A stretch of DNA of 64,000 bases, taken from NCBI GenBank assembly GCA_021797555.1, contig JAJZZM010000001.1:1-64000 (forward strand). The letters run 5' to 3'. The position numbers were made by a program, and so were the translations under genes. A model generated the notes under the pieces. That model was not told the DNA's origin. It ran no database searches and was given only the letters and a program-made list of their open reading frames with translations. The first letter of the stretch is position 1; the number at the start of each line of letters is the position of its first letter. Source of the DNA: Thermoplasmata archaeon (lineage in GTDB: Archaea > Thermoplasmatota > Thermoplasmata > Thermoplasmatales > Thermoplasmataceae). This document shows positions 8,732-17,563 of the stretch, one piece after another.

Positions 8732-9448
8732 ATGAATATATATAGAGATAAAATAAATGAAATAAAAGGTTTTTTGAGTGATAATACACGTGATAGATTC
8801 GCTGTTTTAGGCACAAGTTCCGGTATAGACAGTTCTTTAGTGCTTGCATTGCTGTCCATGTCAGTAAATAAGGATAAAATAAAGGCAGTATTTATGCCAG
8901 ATAAATTTACAAAGGAAGATGATTATAATGATATAAAGTTACTGTCAGAATTTACAGGAATAAAAATAGAAACCGTAAACATAGAAAATATATTCAATTC
9001 ATATAAAAATACATTAAAAACCGGGGATGTTAAAATTGAAGGCAATATAAGGTCAAGGATAAGGGCGAATATATTATATTATTATGCAAATAAATTAAAC
9101 GGTTTAGTAATAGGAACAACAAATAGGACAGAATATTTACTGGGTTATTATACAAAATACGGTGATGGGGCATGCGATATAGAACCTATAGAAAATTTAT
9201 ACAAAACTGATGTCAGGGAAATATCAAAGGAATTGAATTTGCCGGAATCTATAATAAATAAGAAACCGTCTGCAGGGTTATGGGATAACCAGTATGATGA
9301 GGATGAATTTAAAATGACATATAATGAACTTGATTCTATTCTAAAAGATATTTTCGATAAAAATATAATTAATAATGGCTATGAAAAGGTGATTGAAACA
9401 TACATAAAATCCATGCACAAAAGGGAAATGCCGAAATCATTGAAATAA
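8732..9448 (+). CDS. nadE: NH3-dependent NAD+ synthetase
   Basis: This enzyme amidates nicotinic acid adenine dinucleotide to NAD+ using ATP and ammonia. The P-loop-like pyrophosphatase motif is present as SSGIDSS (residues ~30-36) instead of the usual SGGxDS(S/A). The downstream signature IGTTNRTEYLLGYYTKYGDGACDIEPI...LYKTDVRE is classic. There is no glutaminase domain. The ORF track begins at a GTG at 8729; the adjacent ATG at 8732 is the likelier start. The Na+/H+ antiporter gene follows after one base, so the two may be co-transcribed. Confidence 0.92.
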   Translation: MNIYRDKINEIKGFLSDNTRDRFAVLGTSSGIDSSLVLALLSMSVNKDKIKAVFMPDKFTKEDDYNDIKLLSEFTGIKIETVNIENIFNSYKNTLKTGDVKIEGNIRSRIRANILYYYANKLNGLVIGTTNRTEYLLGYYTKYGDGACDIEPIENLYKTDVREISKELNLPESIINKKPSAGLWDNQYDEDEFKMTYNELDSILKDIFDKNIINNGYEKVIETYIKSMHKREMPKSLK

Positions 9449-9449
9449 A

Positions 9450-10736
9450 ATGATAATTTCAGAAATAACATATGAGTATTATGAAATAAGCTTTATTTTG
9501 ATATTAGCAGCGTTTTCTATCCCAATTTCACGTAAGGCTTCTATTGTATATATACCTGTATTAATAATACTTGGATTAATTTTCGGCCCGATTCTTGGAT
9601 TGGTAAACCATAGTTTCGCAATATATTTATTGTCTTCTTTCGGTACCGTTGGCCTTGGATTGCTGGGATTGATAATTATACTTTATTATGAATCACATAA
9701 TATAAATCCCAGAATTTTAAGAAAATATTTGGTTAAAATTGCATCACTGGATACTATAGGAATGGTCATAACTGCCGTTGGTGCCGGAATTTTCTTTTCT
9801 ATTATGACTGGCGCACCTTTTATAATAGGTTTCATTTTTGGTGCCATAATATCACCTACGGACCCCGCATCATTAATACCAACATTTAAAAAACTCAATA
9901 TAAGAGAGGACATATCCGGAACATTAATAGGCGAAAGCCTTTTTAATGATCCTTTAGGAATAATATTATTAAGCGTGGGCATTGCCATATTGGCTCCCAA
10001 TGTTTCCTATTCATCCTTTTTTACATTATTGTCTTCACATATAGGCATAATATTAGGTTCTGTATCATTTTTAATATTAGAAATAGCTATACCTGCGGCA
10101 ATAGGGATAGCTTTTGGTTTCTTTGTTATAATATTAAATAAATACTTTAATTTTGAAAGCCTGTTGGTAGTATTAACTTTGGGTATTATATTATTTGAAT
10201 TTACATCAATGGAAGCAACAGGAATAACACCTTTTCCAGCAATTATTGCCACCGGTGCAATAGTAGGCAATTACTCGGATAAAAGCATATTCTGGGACAG
10301 GGAGAAAAATTTTAATGAAAATTTATCCTTTATGGCAACCGCAATAATATTTATACTCATGGGAAGCATATTAACAAAAGCACAATTGGTAAATTATGTA
10401 ATTTTTGGCTTTATAATATCACTGATCGTTATATTTATAATAAGGCCGATAGCAGTATTTATTTCCATGGGAATAGCGGATATAGGCAAAAATGTGATAA
10501 AATTTGACAATAAAACAAAGGTTTTTATGTCACTTGTTGGCCCCAGGGGCATTGTACCCGTTGTATTATCAACGATCCCATTTGTTATAGGCACAACGGA
10601 CCACGTACCCTTATTAATAGAGTATGGAACAATAATATATGCTTCTGTATCATTTGTTGTTTTAATATCGATAATATTGCAGACGGCTTATGTACCATAT
10701 GTAGGTAAATACCTGTTTGGAGATAAAGATAAATGA
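9450..10736 (+). CDS. CPA1-family Na+/H+ antiporter (NhaP-type)
   Basis: The 428-residue membrane protein has about 12-13 hydrophobic segments. The conserved core ISPTDPASLIPTFKKL (near residue 134) and GESLFNDPLGIILLSVG (near 158) carry the ion-binding Asp/Asn residues of the CPA1 group; GPRGIVPVVLS near the C-terminus is also typical. It would exchange Na+ (or K+) for H+ and contribute to ion or pH homeostasis, relevant for an acidophile. It starts one base after nadE. Confidence 0.9.
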   Translation: MIISEITYEYYEISFILILAAFSIPISRKASIVYIPVLIILGLIFGPILGLVNHSFAIYLLSSFGTVGLGLLGLIIILYYESHNINPRILRKYLVKIASLDTIGMVITAVGAGIFFSIMTGAPFIIGFIFGAIISPTDPASLIPTFKKLNIREDISGTLIGESLFNDPLGIILLSVGIAILAPNVSYSSFFTLLSSHIGIILGSVSFLILEIAIPAAIGIAFGFFVIILNKYFNFESLLVVLTLGIILFEFTSMEATGITPFPAIIATGAIVGNYSDKSIFWDREKNFNENLSFMATAIIFILMGSILTKAQLVNYVIFGFIISLIVIFIIRPIAVFISMGIADIGKNVIKFDNKTKVFMSLVGPRGIVPVVLSTIPFVIGTTDHVPLLIEYGTIIYASVSFVVLISIILQTAYVPYVGKYLFGDKDK

Positions 10737-10741
10737 TATAA

Positions 10742-10752
10742 TAAAATTTATA
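10742..10752 (+). promoter_or_regulatory. Promoter element of the first tRNA-Ala
   Basis: TAAAATTTATA ends about 26 bases before the mature tRNA 5' end. The same AAAATTTATAC string precedes the second tRNA-Ala copy, which supports it as a TATA-type box. Confidence 0.5.
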
Positions 10753-10778
10753 CGCTATATTATAATCAATGTTTACAT

Positions 10779-10850
10779 GGGCTCATAGATCAGCGGTAGA
10801 TCGCTTCCTTGGCATGGAAGAGGGCAGGGGTTCAAATCCCCTTGAGTCCA
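10779..10850 (+). tRNA. tRNA-Ala (GGC), copy 1
   Basis: A 72-base cloverleaf: acceptor GGGCTCA/TGAGTCC, anticodon stem CTTCC/GGAAG, loop TTGGCAT giving anticodon GGC, T-arm GGGGTTCAAATCCCC and discriminator A. The third acceptor pair is G3-U70, the main alanine identity element. CCA is not encoded. An identical copy lies 112 bases downstream. Confidence 0.95.
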
Positions 10851-10929
10851 TTTAATTAATGTTCATATATAAAAGCAAAAAAATTTGCTTGCATTAATAA
10901 TACGATATGGAAATAAAGTTAACTATAAC

Positions 10930-10940
10930 AAAATTTATAC
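10930..10940 (+). promoter_or_regulatory. Promoter element of the second tRNA-Ala
   Basis: AAAATTTATAC, the same string as before copy 1, ends 22 bases before the tRNA. The intervening bases differ between the copies, so the conserved element is likely a functional TATA box. Confidence 0.5.
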
Positions 10941-10962
10941 ATGATTTGGCAATATAGGATAA

Positions 10963-11034
10963 GGGCTCATAGATCAGCGGTAGATCGCTTCCTTGGCATG
11001 GAAGAGGGCAGGGGTTCAAATCCCCTTGAGTCCA
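10963..11034 (+). tRNA. tRNA-Ala (GGC), copy 2
   Basis: Identical over all 72 bases to the copy at 10779, with the same GGC anticodon and G3-U70 pair. The ORF 10941-11129 in the track runs through this tRNA and is not a gene. Confidence 0.95.
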
Positions 11035-11254
11035 TTGTATATTGTGGTACACTTATTATGGAATTTTTGCGATTTATTTCCATACCTTCTGATGCTATTT
11101 TGTACCAATATTTGCCTTATGATTTTTAAATATGTATAATTTAATAGTTTATTTACATTATAAAACCATAAATTGGTATATTTAACCATTGCGCTTTTAA
11201 TGCATAATTTTTATCTTATAAATAGAATTTAATATAAAAGTTGCATAATGAATT

Positions 11255-11623
11255 ATGAAAACTTATGCTTATGATCAGTTTCTAAATGATTTCAACAGTA
11301 ATAGGTTAAATGGAATATATTTAATAAAAACACCTGGCATGGCATATACCGGAACCATCAGGTCTGTTTCTATAAATGAGATAATAATGGATTTGCCATT
11401 AAAATTTTATATTAAGGATAACCCAATGCATACACCTGCAATAATAAATAAAAGTGAGATTTCCGAAATAAAGGAATTGCCACTAATGGGAAACATAGAA
11501 ATAAAGACAAAAAAGGATGGCGTCAAAAAGGGCGAAATAAATGAAATATTTGATAACCGTATAATAATAAGTGGGAATGAACTGATTACAGTTTATTTTC
11601 AGGACTTTGATGATATAGATTAA
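11255..11623 (+). CDS. Hypothetical beta-rich protein, 122 aa
   Basis: I do not recognise the family. The predicted pattern is mostly beta strands, in two halves that each resemble a small barrel (GMAYTGTIRSVSINEIIMDL and VKKGEINEIFDNRIIISGNEL). A tandem Sm- or SH3-like fold is conceivable but speculative. The stop codon overlaps the stop of the convergent PLD-like gene by four bases (TTAA). Confidence 0.6.
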   Translation: MKTYAYDQFLNDFNSNRLNGIYLIKTPGMAYTGTIRSVSINEIIMDLPLKFYIKDNPMHTPAIINKSEISEIKELPLMGNIEIKTKKDGVKKGEINEIFDNRIIISGNELITVYFQDFDDID

Positions 11624-12567
11624 TTATAATCCCTGCTCTTCTTATTATTTGATGATACATAATTTTTTGCCTTTTTAATGCTTCTTGATGCATTTTTCCA
11701 GTCCTGCGAAAAGGAATCCTTTAAAATTGAAATAGAATGATGCTTATTTATTATAACACCAACCTCCCTGTTTCTGTTCAAACTTGATTTCGTGAAGTTT
11801 TCCGATCCGATGAATGCCCTTTTGCCTATTATTGTTTTTGCATGCATGTATAGTTTATTCGCCGGCATATACTTTATTTTTACACCGGCCTTTTTTAACT
11901 TCCTTAAATTTGATAAATCAGTTGGTGAAACAGTATCAGGGACTATTACCTTGGCCTTTTTTCCCTTTTTCATTATTGTATTTATAATATTTTCATCATC
12001 CCCCATTTCTTCTGTTTCAATAAAAACTTTTTTCTCTTTTTCAATAAAATCCTGTAAATTCTTTTCAGACCCGGGTGATACTATAAGATATTTCCTCGGG
12101 TCCTTGCCTGCGTGCTTGTCACTAAAATCTGACAAAAATATTTTTTCCAAACTTTTTATTACATCTTTATTATTGGTTATAAAGAAGTATTCCCTATTTT
12201 TTGAAAATGCCGCTTCGGTTAAATTTAACGTTCCTATATCGGCTTTATTGTATGTAACCATATATTTTGCATGGTCAAAGACATTCTTTATTTCAAACCT
12301 TGGCGGCGCTATTTTTACATTGGCACCGGTATCCTTTAATATTTTTATTTCATCGTGTGTGCCATCATCACCGTTTATTCCATATGGCCTGCCATCAACA
12401 ATTATTTTAACATTTATTTTATGCTTAACCGCATTTCCAATGGCATCAAGAATTTTTGGGTCGTCAATTAAATAGGAATTTATATATAAAAATTTTTTAC
12501 TTTTTTTAATAAAGTTTATCAGTGGTGCTATACCGGCATCAGGCTCAGCATATAATTTATTTACCAT
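11620..12567 (-). CDS. Phospholipase D-like (HKD) protein
   Basis: Two PLD half-sites are visible. The first is near residue 99 (DHAKYMVTYNKADIGTLNLTEAAFSKNREY), the second near 244 (MHAKTIIGKRAFIGSENFTKSSLNRNREVG). Each HxK is followed by the conserved 'G-(S/T)-x-N-(F/L)-T' segment. PLD-fold enzymes hydrolyse phosphodiesters in lipids or nucleic acids through the two His residues. At 315 residues with no signal peptide it is more like the cytoplasmic nuclease or cardiolipin-synthase-like forms. Substrate unknown. Confidence 0.8.
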   Translation of the reverse strand: MVNKLYAEPDAGIAPLINFIKKSKKFLYINSYLIDDPKILDAIGNAVKHKINVKIIVDGRPYGINGDDGTHDEIKILKDTGANVKIAPPRFEIKNVFDHAKYMVTYNKADIGTLNLTEAAFSKNREYFFITNNKDVIKSLEKIFLSDFSDKHAGKDPRKYLIVSPGSEKNLQDFIEKEKKVFIETEEMGDDENIINTIMKKGKKAKVIVPDTVSPTDLSNLRKLKKAGVKIKYMPANKLYMHAKTIIGKRAFIGSENFTKSSLNRNREVGVIINKHHSISILKDSFSQDWKNASRSIKKAKNYVSSNNKKSRDYN

Positions 12568-12618
12568 AGAGCCATATAAAAACCATGAAATATTAACCTT
12601 TCTATGTTAAGCATAAAA

Positions 12619-12632
12619 TATAATATATTATA
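12619..12632 (+). promoter_or_regulatory. TATA box before the serine hydroxymethyltransferase gene
   Basis: TATAATATATTATA lies about 15-28 bases upstream of the ATG at 12647, with no ribosome-binding site in between. This fits leaderless transcription. Confidence 0.45.
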
Positions 12633-12646
12633 TATAATATGCACAA

Positions 12647-13798
12647 ATGGATTCGATGTATTATATAGAAAAATATGATGAATACAGGAAAAATGTTTTG
12701 AATATGCAGGCATCTGAAAATGTTTTAAGCCCAAATGCAAAAAGGGCATTGTCCTCTGATATGGCATCAAGGTATTCATTGAAAATTGATAATTATAATG
12801 CCTACGGTGGAACGCTTTATTTTGATGAACTATTAAAACTCCTTGAAAACAATGTTAAAAAATTATTTGGTTCAAAATTTTCTGAATCAAGGCCGTTAAG
12901 CGGGCATATAGCCTCTGAAATATCATTATTAAGCATTATAAATAAAAATAAAAATGCCATTGCCATTTCAGAAGAAGACGGTGGATACCCTGGATATGCA
13001 AACAATAACCTTGAGGATATAATAGGGTTTAAATCGTATAAAATGCCGTATAAAAATTTTAATATTGATTATGATAACCTTGAAAAATCTATAAAAACCA
13101 ATAATATAGGCACAGTAATTTTAGGACAGTCAATGTTTATAAAGCCATATGATATGAAAAGGATAAATGAAATATCTAAAAAATATGATTCAAAGGTTAT
13201 CTATGATGCATCGCATGTTCTTGGATTAATAGCCGGAAGGCAGTTCCAGGATGATGCTTTAAAATACTCTGATATATTATTCGGGTCAACACACAAAACA
13301 TTTTTTGGCCCACAGGGTGGAATAATATTAACCAATAATGATGAGATATATAATAAAATAGAAGAAAATACAATATTTAAAACCATGGATAATATAAACC
13401 TATCAAGAATAGGGTCATTGTCTGTAGCCGTTGAAGAAATGCTAAAATACGGCAGTGAATATGCAAAAAATGTTATAAAAAACACCAAAGAATTAATAAA
13501 AAGTTTAATTGAATTAAGATTCGGATTATTATCAGAAATAAGTGAGAGCCACCAAATATTATTGGACCAGAACTTTTTGAATCAAAAAAATTATAATTTC
13601 CTAACATTTTCAGAGGAATTGGAAAAAAACAAAATAATAATAGACAGGTTTGGAAGAATAGGTACCCAGGAAATAACGAGATCAGGCATAAGTGATATGC
13701 ATAAAATTGCAGAGATAATTAATGGGATATGCAATAAATTAAATATGATAAATGAAATTAACAATATAATAGGTGAAAAAACTATTAAATACTGGTGA
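12647..13798 (+). CDS. glyA: Serine hydroxymethyltransferase (archaeal type)
   Basis: A PLP enzyme that interconverts serine and glycine with a pterin C1 carrier. Diagnostic segments are QASENVLSPNAKRALSSDMASRY (residues 21-43), YGGTLYFDEL, RPLSGHIASE, and YDASHVLGLIAG...GSTHKTFFGPQGG with the PLP lysine in THK. At 383 residues it is somewhat shorter than typical archaeal enzymes. It heads a run with the CBS-domain gene and tldD/pmbA. With the glycine decarboxylase genes at 37.6-40.3 kb it fits the glycine/serine one-carbon pathway. A related PLP activity such as threonine aldolase is less likely. Confidence 0.8.
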   Translation: MDSMYYIEKYDEYRKNVLNMQASENVLSPNAKRALSSDMASRYSLKIDNYNAYGGTLYFDELLKLLENNVKKLFGSKFSESRPLSGHIASEISLLSIINKNKNAIAISEEDGGYPGYANNNLEDIIGFKSYKMPYKNFNIDYDNLEKSIKTNNIGTVILGQSMFIKPYDMKRINEISKKYDSKVIYDASHVLGLIAGRQFQDDALKYSDILFGSTHKTFFGPQGGIILTNNDEIYNKIEENTIFKTMDNINLSRIGSLSVAVEEMLKYGSEYAKNVIKNTKELIKSLIELRFGLLSEISESHQILLDQNFLNQKNYNFLTFSEELEKNKIIIDRFGRIGTQEITRSGISDMHKIAEIINGICNKLNMINEINNIIGEKTIKYW

Positions 13799-13802
13799 GA
13801 AA

Positions 13803-14882
13803 ATGGAAGTAAAAGATATAATGAAAAAAGATTTAATAACAATAGACAGTGATGCAAAGATTTCTGAGGCTATTTCAAAAATGAAGGATAATGACATACA
13901 GCAATTGCCTGTAACGTCAGGAAATAAATACGTTGCAATGCTAACATACAAAAATATATTAAGAAGGGGCAGCGTAAGAACAAATTCAAAGGTTTATAAC
14001 TTTTCAATCAATGCGCCCAGGATTAATGAGAATTCGGACGTTATGGATGCTGTTAAGCTTATAAAGGAAAGTGGCTTAAATTCATTGCCGGTGTTTAATA
14101 AGGATAAATTGACAGGCATTGTAACAAGAATGGATATAATAAAAAATTTAAATGAAATAATTAATAAAAATAAATTGATAAAAAATTATGAAATTATGAA
14201 TGCGTATGTAGTAACCGTTGACGAGGATGACGATATAGAGAATTCAGCAGAAAAAATACGCAATTTGGATGAATATGAAATACCTGTAACAAAAAATGAT
14301 AAATTAACGGGAATATTGAGGTTAAAGGATGTAATAAATAATATAATACTGGATAAGGAAAGAATAGGTTATGGTGAATTTACATCCGGAAAATCAAAGG
14401 TTGAGATAACTGTAAAATCATTGATGGACAACCCTGTAAGCTCAACAGAGGATGCCAATATCATAGAAACAGCCAATTTAATGATAAAGAATCATTTGCA
14501 TATTATTCCAGTAACAGAAGAGAATTCCAGAATAACCGGTATAATTGGAATAACAGACCTGTTGAATTCAATTGAAATTGAAAATGAGGAGGGTTTTTTC
14601 ATAGAAATATCAGGTTTAAATGAGGAGGACCGTGATTTATACGACATAACATATTTTATGGCGGACAAATTCATAAATAATGTTTCGAGAATAATAGGGA
14701 ATAACGGCAAATTATTATTTAATATAAGAAAATACAAAACAGAGGGGAAAGGCAAATACTCAATAAGGACAAAACTCCTGACGCCAAAAATGCATATGGA
14801 CCTGGATGATGCCGATTATAACTATGGAAGGTGCATAAGTAGCATATTAAATAAATATGAGACAAGGTTGAAGGGAAAATAA
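13803..14882 (+). CDS. Four-CBS-domain protein with an extra C-terminal alpha/beta domain
   Basis: Four CBS motifs are visible: MKKDLITIDSDAKISEAISKM, the block ending ESGLNSLPVFNKDKLTGIVTRMD, the block with EYEIPVTKNDKLTGILRLKD, and LMDNPVSSTEDANIIETANLM...HIIPVTEENSRITGIIGITDLL. CBS pairs bind adenosyl ligands and sense energy or SAM state. The last ~95 residues form a separate beta-alpha-beta-beta-alpha-like unit (FFIEISGL...KLLFNIRKYK...YSIRTKLLT) whose strand order resembles the HPF/S30AE ribosome-hibernation fold; this is my inference. The ATG at 13803, with GGTGAG upstream, is preferred to the in-frame ATG at 13773, which overlaps glyA. Confidence 0.75.
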   Translation: MEVKDIMKKDLITIDSDAKISEAISKMKDNDIQQLPVTSGNKYVAMLTYKNILRRGSVRTNSKVYNFSINAPRINENSDVMDAVKLIKESGLNSLPVFNKDKLTGIVTRMDIIKNLNEIINKNKLIKNYEIMNAYVVTVDEDDDIENSAEKIRNLDEYEIPVTKNDKLTGILRLKDVINNIILDKERIGYGEFTSGKSKVEITVKSLMDNPVSSTEDANIIETANLMIKNHLHIIPVTEENSRITGIIGITDLLNSIEIENEEGFFIEISGLNEEDRDLYDITYFMADKFINNVSRIIGNNGKLLFNIRKYKTEGKGKYSIRTKLLTPKMHMDLDDADYNYGRCISSILNKYETRLKGK

Positions 14883-14883
14883 T

Positions 14884-16260
14884 ATGATAATAGATGAAAT
14901 TTTAAATTATTTAATGGAAAGATCAAATTATTCCGATGTCAGGTATATGGAAATTGAAGATAATTCCATGGCATATAAAAATGGGGAGTTCATGGGGATA
15001 GATTTCAACAAAGACCATGGTTATGCAATAAGATGTGTTAATAACTCAATATCCATGGGATTTATTTCAACAGAGAATTTTGATGAGGCGAAACCTATTA
15101 TTGACAATATCATAAAAAAATCATTATTAAATGGAAAAAACAGGATAAATAAAAATGGTAATATAAAATATTCATGGTCAAAAAACGGGATAAAAAAGGT
15201 TGAAAATGTTTCCGATGAGGATAAAATAGAACTTTTAAGGGATAATGATAAATTGATGGAATCATTGGATGCAAGGATAAGAATAAACAGTTTAAGTGAT
15301 AAAAAAGTAAAGCAGATATATAAGAACTCATACGGTGCAGATATAAAATCCGAATATTCAAGGATCTTTTATATTTATATGCTTGGTGTAATGGAAAATA
15401 ATGAGTTTGAGCAATCCTCTGAAGAATATGGGGCCACAACAGGATATGAATATTTTGATAGCATTGATTTAAATAATGATATAAAAAACGATATAAAAAG
15501 CTTAAAGAATTCAATAAAGGCAAAACATATAAAACCGGGTAATTATGATGTAATTGCCGGCCCTGAAATTTCTGGCATAGTGGCGCATGAATCATGCGGG
15601 CATCCCATGGAATATGACCGTATAGTAGGTAGGGAGGCTGCACAGGCCGGAGAGTCCTTTATAAAGTTAAATAATTATCCTGTGAAAATAGGCTCTGATA
15701 TAGTAAATGTCGTGGATGACCCGACAATGCATGATAGTTATGGATATTATTTATACGATGATGAGGGTATAAAGGCTAAAAAAAGGTATTTATACAAAGA
15801 TGGGTATACAAACGAATTCATATTAAACAGGGAAAGTGCTGCCATAAGTAATTCAGACCCGAATGGCGGTGGCAGGTCATCATCATGGGATATGGAACCA
15901 TTGGCAAGAATGAGCACAACATATATAGAGCCTAAAGATTATAAATTCGATGAATTGATCAGGGACATAAAGCACGGAATTTATATGAAAAATTTTACAG
16001 AATGGAATATCGATGATATAAGATTCAATGAAAAATATGTAGGCAAGGAAGCATACTTAATAGAAAATGGCGAAATAAGGGAACAGATAAGAAGGCCGGT
16101 GCTGGAAACAAATACTATTAAATTTTATTCATCAATAGACGCAATAGGAAATGATTTAAAATTCAATGCCGGCACATGCGGAAAAGGTGACCCGGAGCAG
16201 GGAGTGGAGGTATGGATGGGCGGTCCACACATAAGGTTAAGGAACGTTTTTATGAAGTGA
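14884..16260 (+). CDS. tldD: TldD-family zinc metalloprotease
   Basis: TldD with TldE/PmbA forms a peptidase that degrades unfolded peptides and trims some ribosomal or modified peptides. The zinc motif HExxxH is intact as HESCGH within GIVAHESCGHPMEYDR (near residue 236), and the downstream GKGDPEQGVEVWMGGPHIR tail is characteristic. Length (458 aa) is normal. The gene starts two bases after the CBS gene and is followed four bases later by pmbA. Confidence 0.93.
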   Translation: MIIDEILNYLMERSNYSDVRYMEIEDNSMAYKNGEFMGIDFNKDHGYAIRCVNNSISMGFISTENFDEAKPIIDNIIKKSLLNGKNRINKNGNIKYSWSKNGIKKVENVSDEDKIELLRDNDKLMESLDARIRINSLSDKKVKQIYKNSYGADIKSEYSRIFYIYMLGVMENNEFEQSSEEYGATTGYEYFDSIDLNNDIKNDIKSLKNSIKAKHIKPGNYDVIAGPEISGIVAHESCGHPMEYDRIVGREAAQAGESFIKLNNYPVKIGSDIVNVVDDPTMHDSYGYYLYDDEGIKAKKRYLYKDGYTNEFILNRESAAISNSDPNGGGRSSSWDMEPLARMSTTYIEPKDYKFDELIRDIKHGIYMKNFTEWNIDDIRFNEKYVGKEAYLIENGEIREQIRRPVLETNTIKFYSSIDAIGNDLKFNAGTCGKGDPEQGVEVWMGGPHIRLRNVFMK

Positions 16261-16264
16261 TATA

Positions 16265-17563
16265 ATGATAGAAGAATTAACAAAAAAATTAAAAAATGTT
16301 TGCGATGAATTTGCAGTATCTGAAAATTATGAAAATATTAAGGAACTAAGATTCTCAAATAATTCAATGGATTTATTTAATAACTGGGAGGAATCGTATA
16401 TAAATGTATTTGCATCAAGAAATAAAAAAACAATGGATATTTTAATAAAGGATTATAACAACATAGATTATTATATGGAAAAAATAGATAAAACATTGAA
16501 TATTATTCCGGACAACCCATCATATTATGGCATAAATACAGAACATTATAATTATAATTCAAATGAGGAAGATATTGAAGATATTGATGATAATGATATA
16601 TATGACCTGTCCAGGCAATTGATAGATGCATCATTAAAAAACGGAAGTGACAAAAACGCGGGATTGATTTATAAAAATTATGCAAAAACAAGAATAAAGA
16701 CAAATTATAATGATGAAACATATTATAACTCTGGAATAGAGATAGTTTTAAGATCATTCCATGGAGATTACTCGGGCCAGGAAGGTCTGCATTACGGCAT
16801 AAAATCGGCAAAAAACATAGACCCATATAAAATCGGTGAAAATGCTGCAAAAACAGCATTAAAGGGTAATAATAAGATAAATATAGATGAGGGCAAATAT
16901 GATATTTTGATGTCGCCATATCTTCTTGGAACTATATTAACATACAATATCGGATTTTTATCGTATTTTGATATAGATTCCGGATTAAGCCCATTCATTG
17001 ATAAACTGAACGAGGACATTGCATCAAAAAATGTTAATTTATATGATGACCCGTTGAATAGGAACGGCATGGGATTCACTCCCGTGGATGAAGAGGGGAC
17101 AATGACCAAAAAACTTGATTTGATAAATAATGGAACATTGAAAAATTATATGCACTCATATTCAACTGCAAAAAAAGCCGGAGCAAAAACTACGGGGAAT
17201 GCGGGTATAATAGCACCGGTACCGTGGCAGATCCATATGGAAAAGGGGAATAAAAATGTTAATGATATGATAGGGTCGATAGATCATGGATTGTATATAA
17301 ATAATTCCTGGTATACAAGATTCCAGGATGAGAGAACCGGTACATTTTCAACTGTTCCACGTGATGGCGTTTTTCTTATAGACCATGGAGAAATAAGGGG
17401 TACTGTGTCAGGAATAAGGATAAGCGATTCAATACTAAACATATTGAAAAATATAACAGAAGTATCAAATGAAGAAAAATATGTAAAATGGTGGGATGAA
17501 ATACATTCATCAATAATGCCATCGGTTAAGGTCGAAAATGTAAATATAACAAAGGGTTTTTAA
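16265..17563 (+). CDS. pmbA: PmbA/TldE, partner of TldD
   Basis: The 432-residue protein is the non-catalytic partner of TldD. It lacks HExxxH at the equivalent place but keeps family segments such as LMSPYLLGTILTY and STAKKAGAKTTGNAG. It lies immediately downstream of tldD, the usual arrangement in archaea. Its stop overlaps the stop of the convergent aminopeptidase gene by four bases (TTAA). Confidence 0.92.
   Translation: MIEELTKKLKNVCDEFAVSENYENIKELRFSNNSMDLFNNWEESYINVFASRNKKTMDILIKDYNNIDYYMEKIDKTLNIIPDNPSYYGINTEHYNYNSNEEDIEDIDDNDIYDLSRQLIDASLKNGSDKNAGLIYKNYAKTRIKTNYNDETYYNSGIEIVLRSFHGDYSGQEGLHYGIKSAKNIDPYKIGENAAKTALKGNNKINIDEGKYDILMSPYLLGTILTYNIGFLSYFDIDSGLSPFIDKLNEDIASKNVNLYDDPLNRNGMGFTPVDEEGTMTKKLDLINNGTLKNYMHSYSTAKKAGAKTTGNAGIIAPVPWQIHMEKGNKNVNDMIGSIDHGLYINNSWYTRFQDERTGTFSTVPRDGVFLIDHGEIRGTVSGIRISDSILNILKNITEVSNEEKYVKWWDEIHSSIMPSVKVENVNITKGF

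Noticed and set aside
10941-11129. 62-aa ORF in the track
   Set aside because: It reads straight through tRNA-Ala copy 2 and has no protein-like features outside it.
12561-12779. 72-aa minus ORF
   Set aside because: Lies over the start of the serine hydroxymethyltransferase gene and its promoter; shadow.
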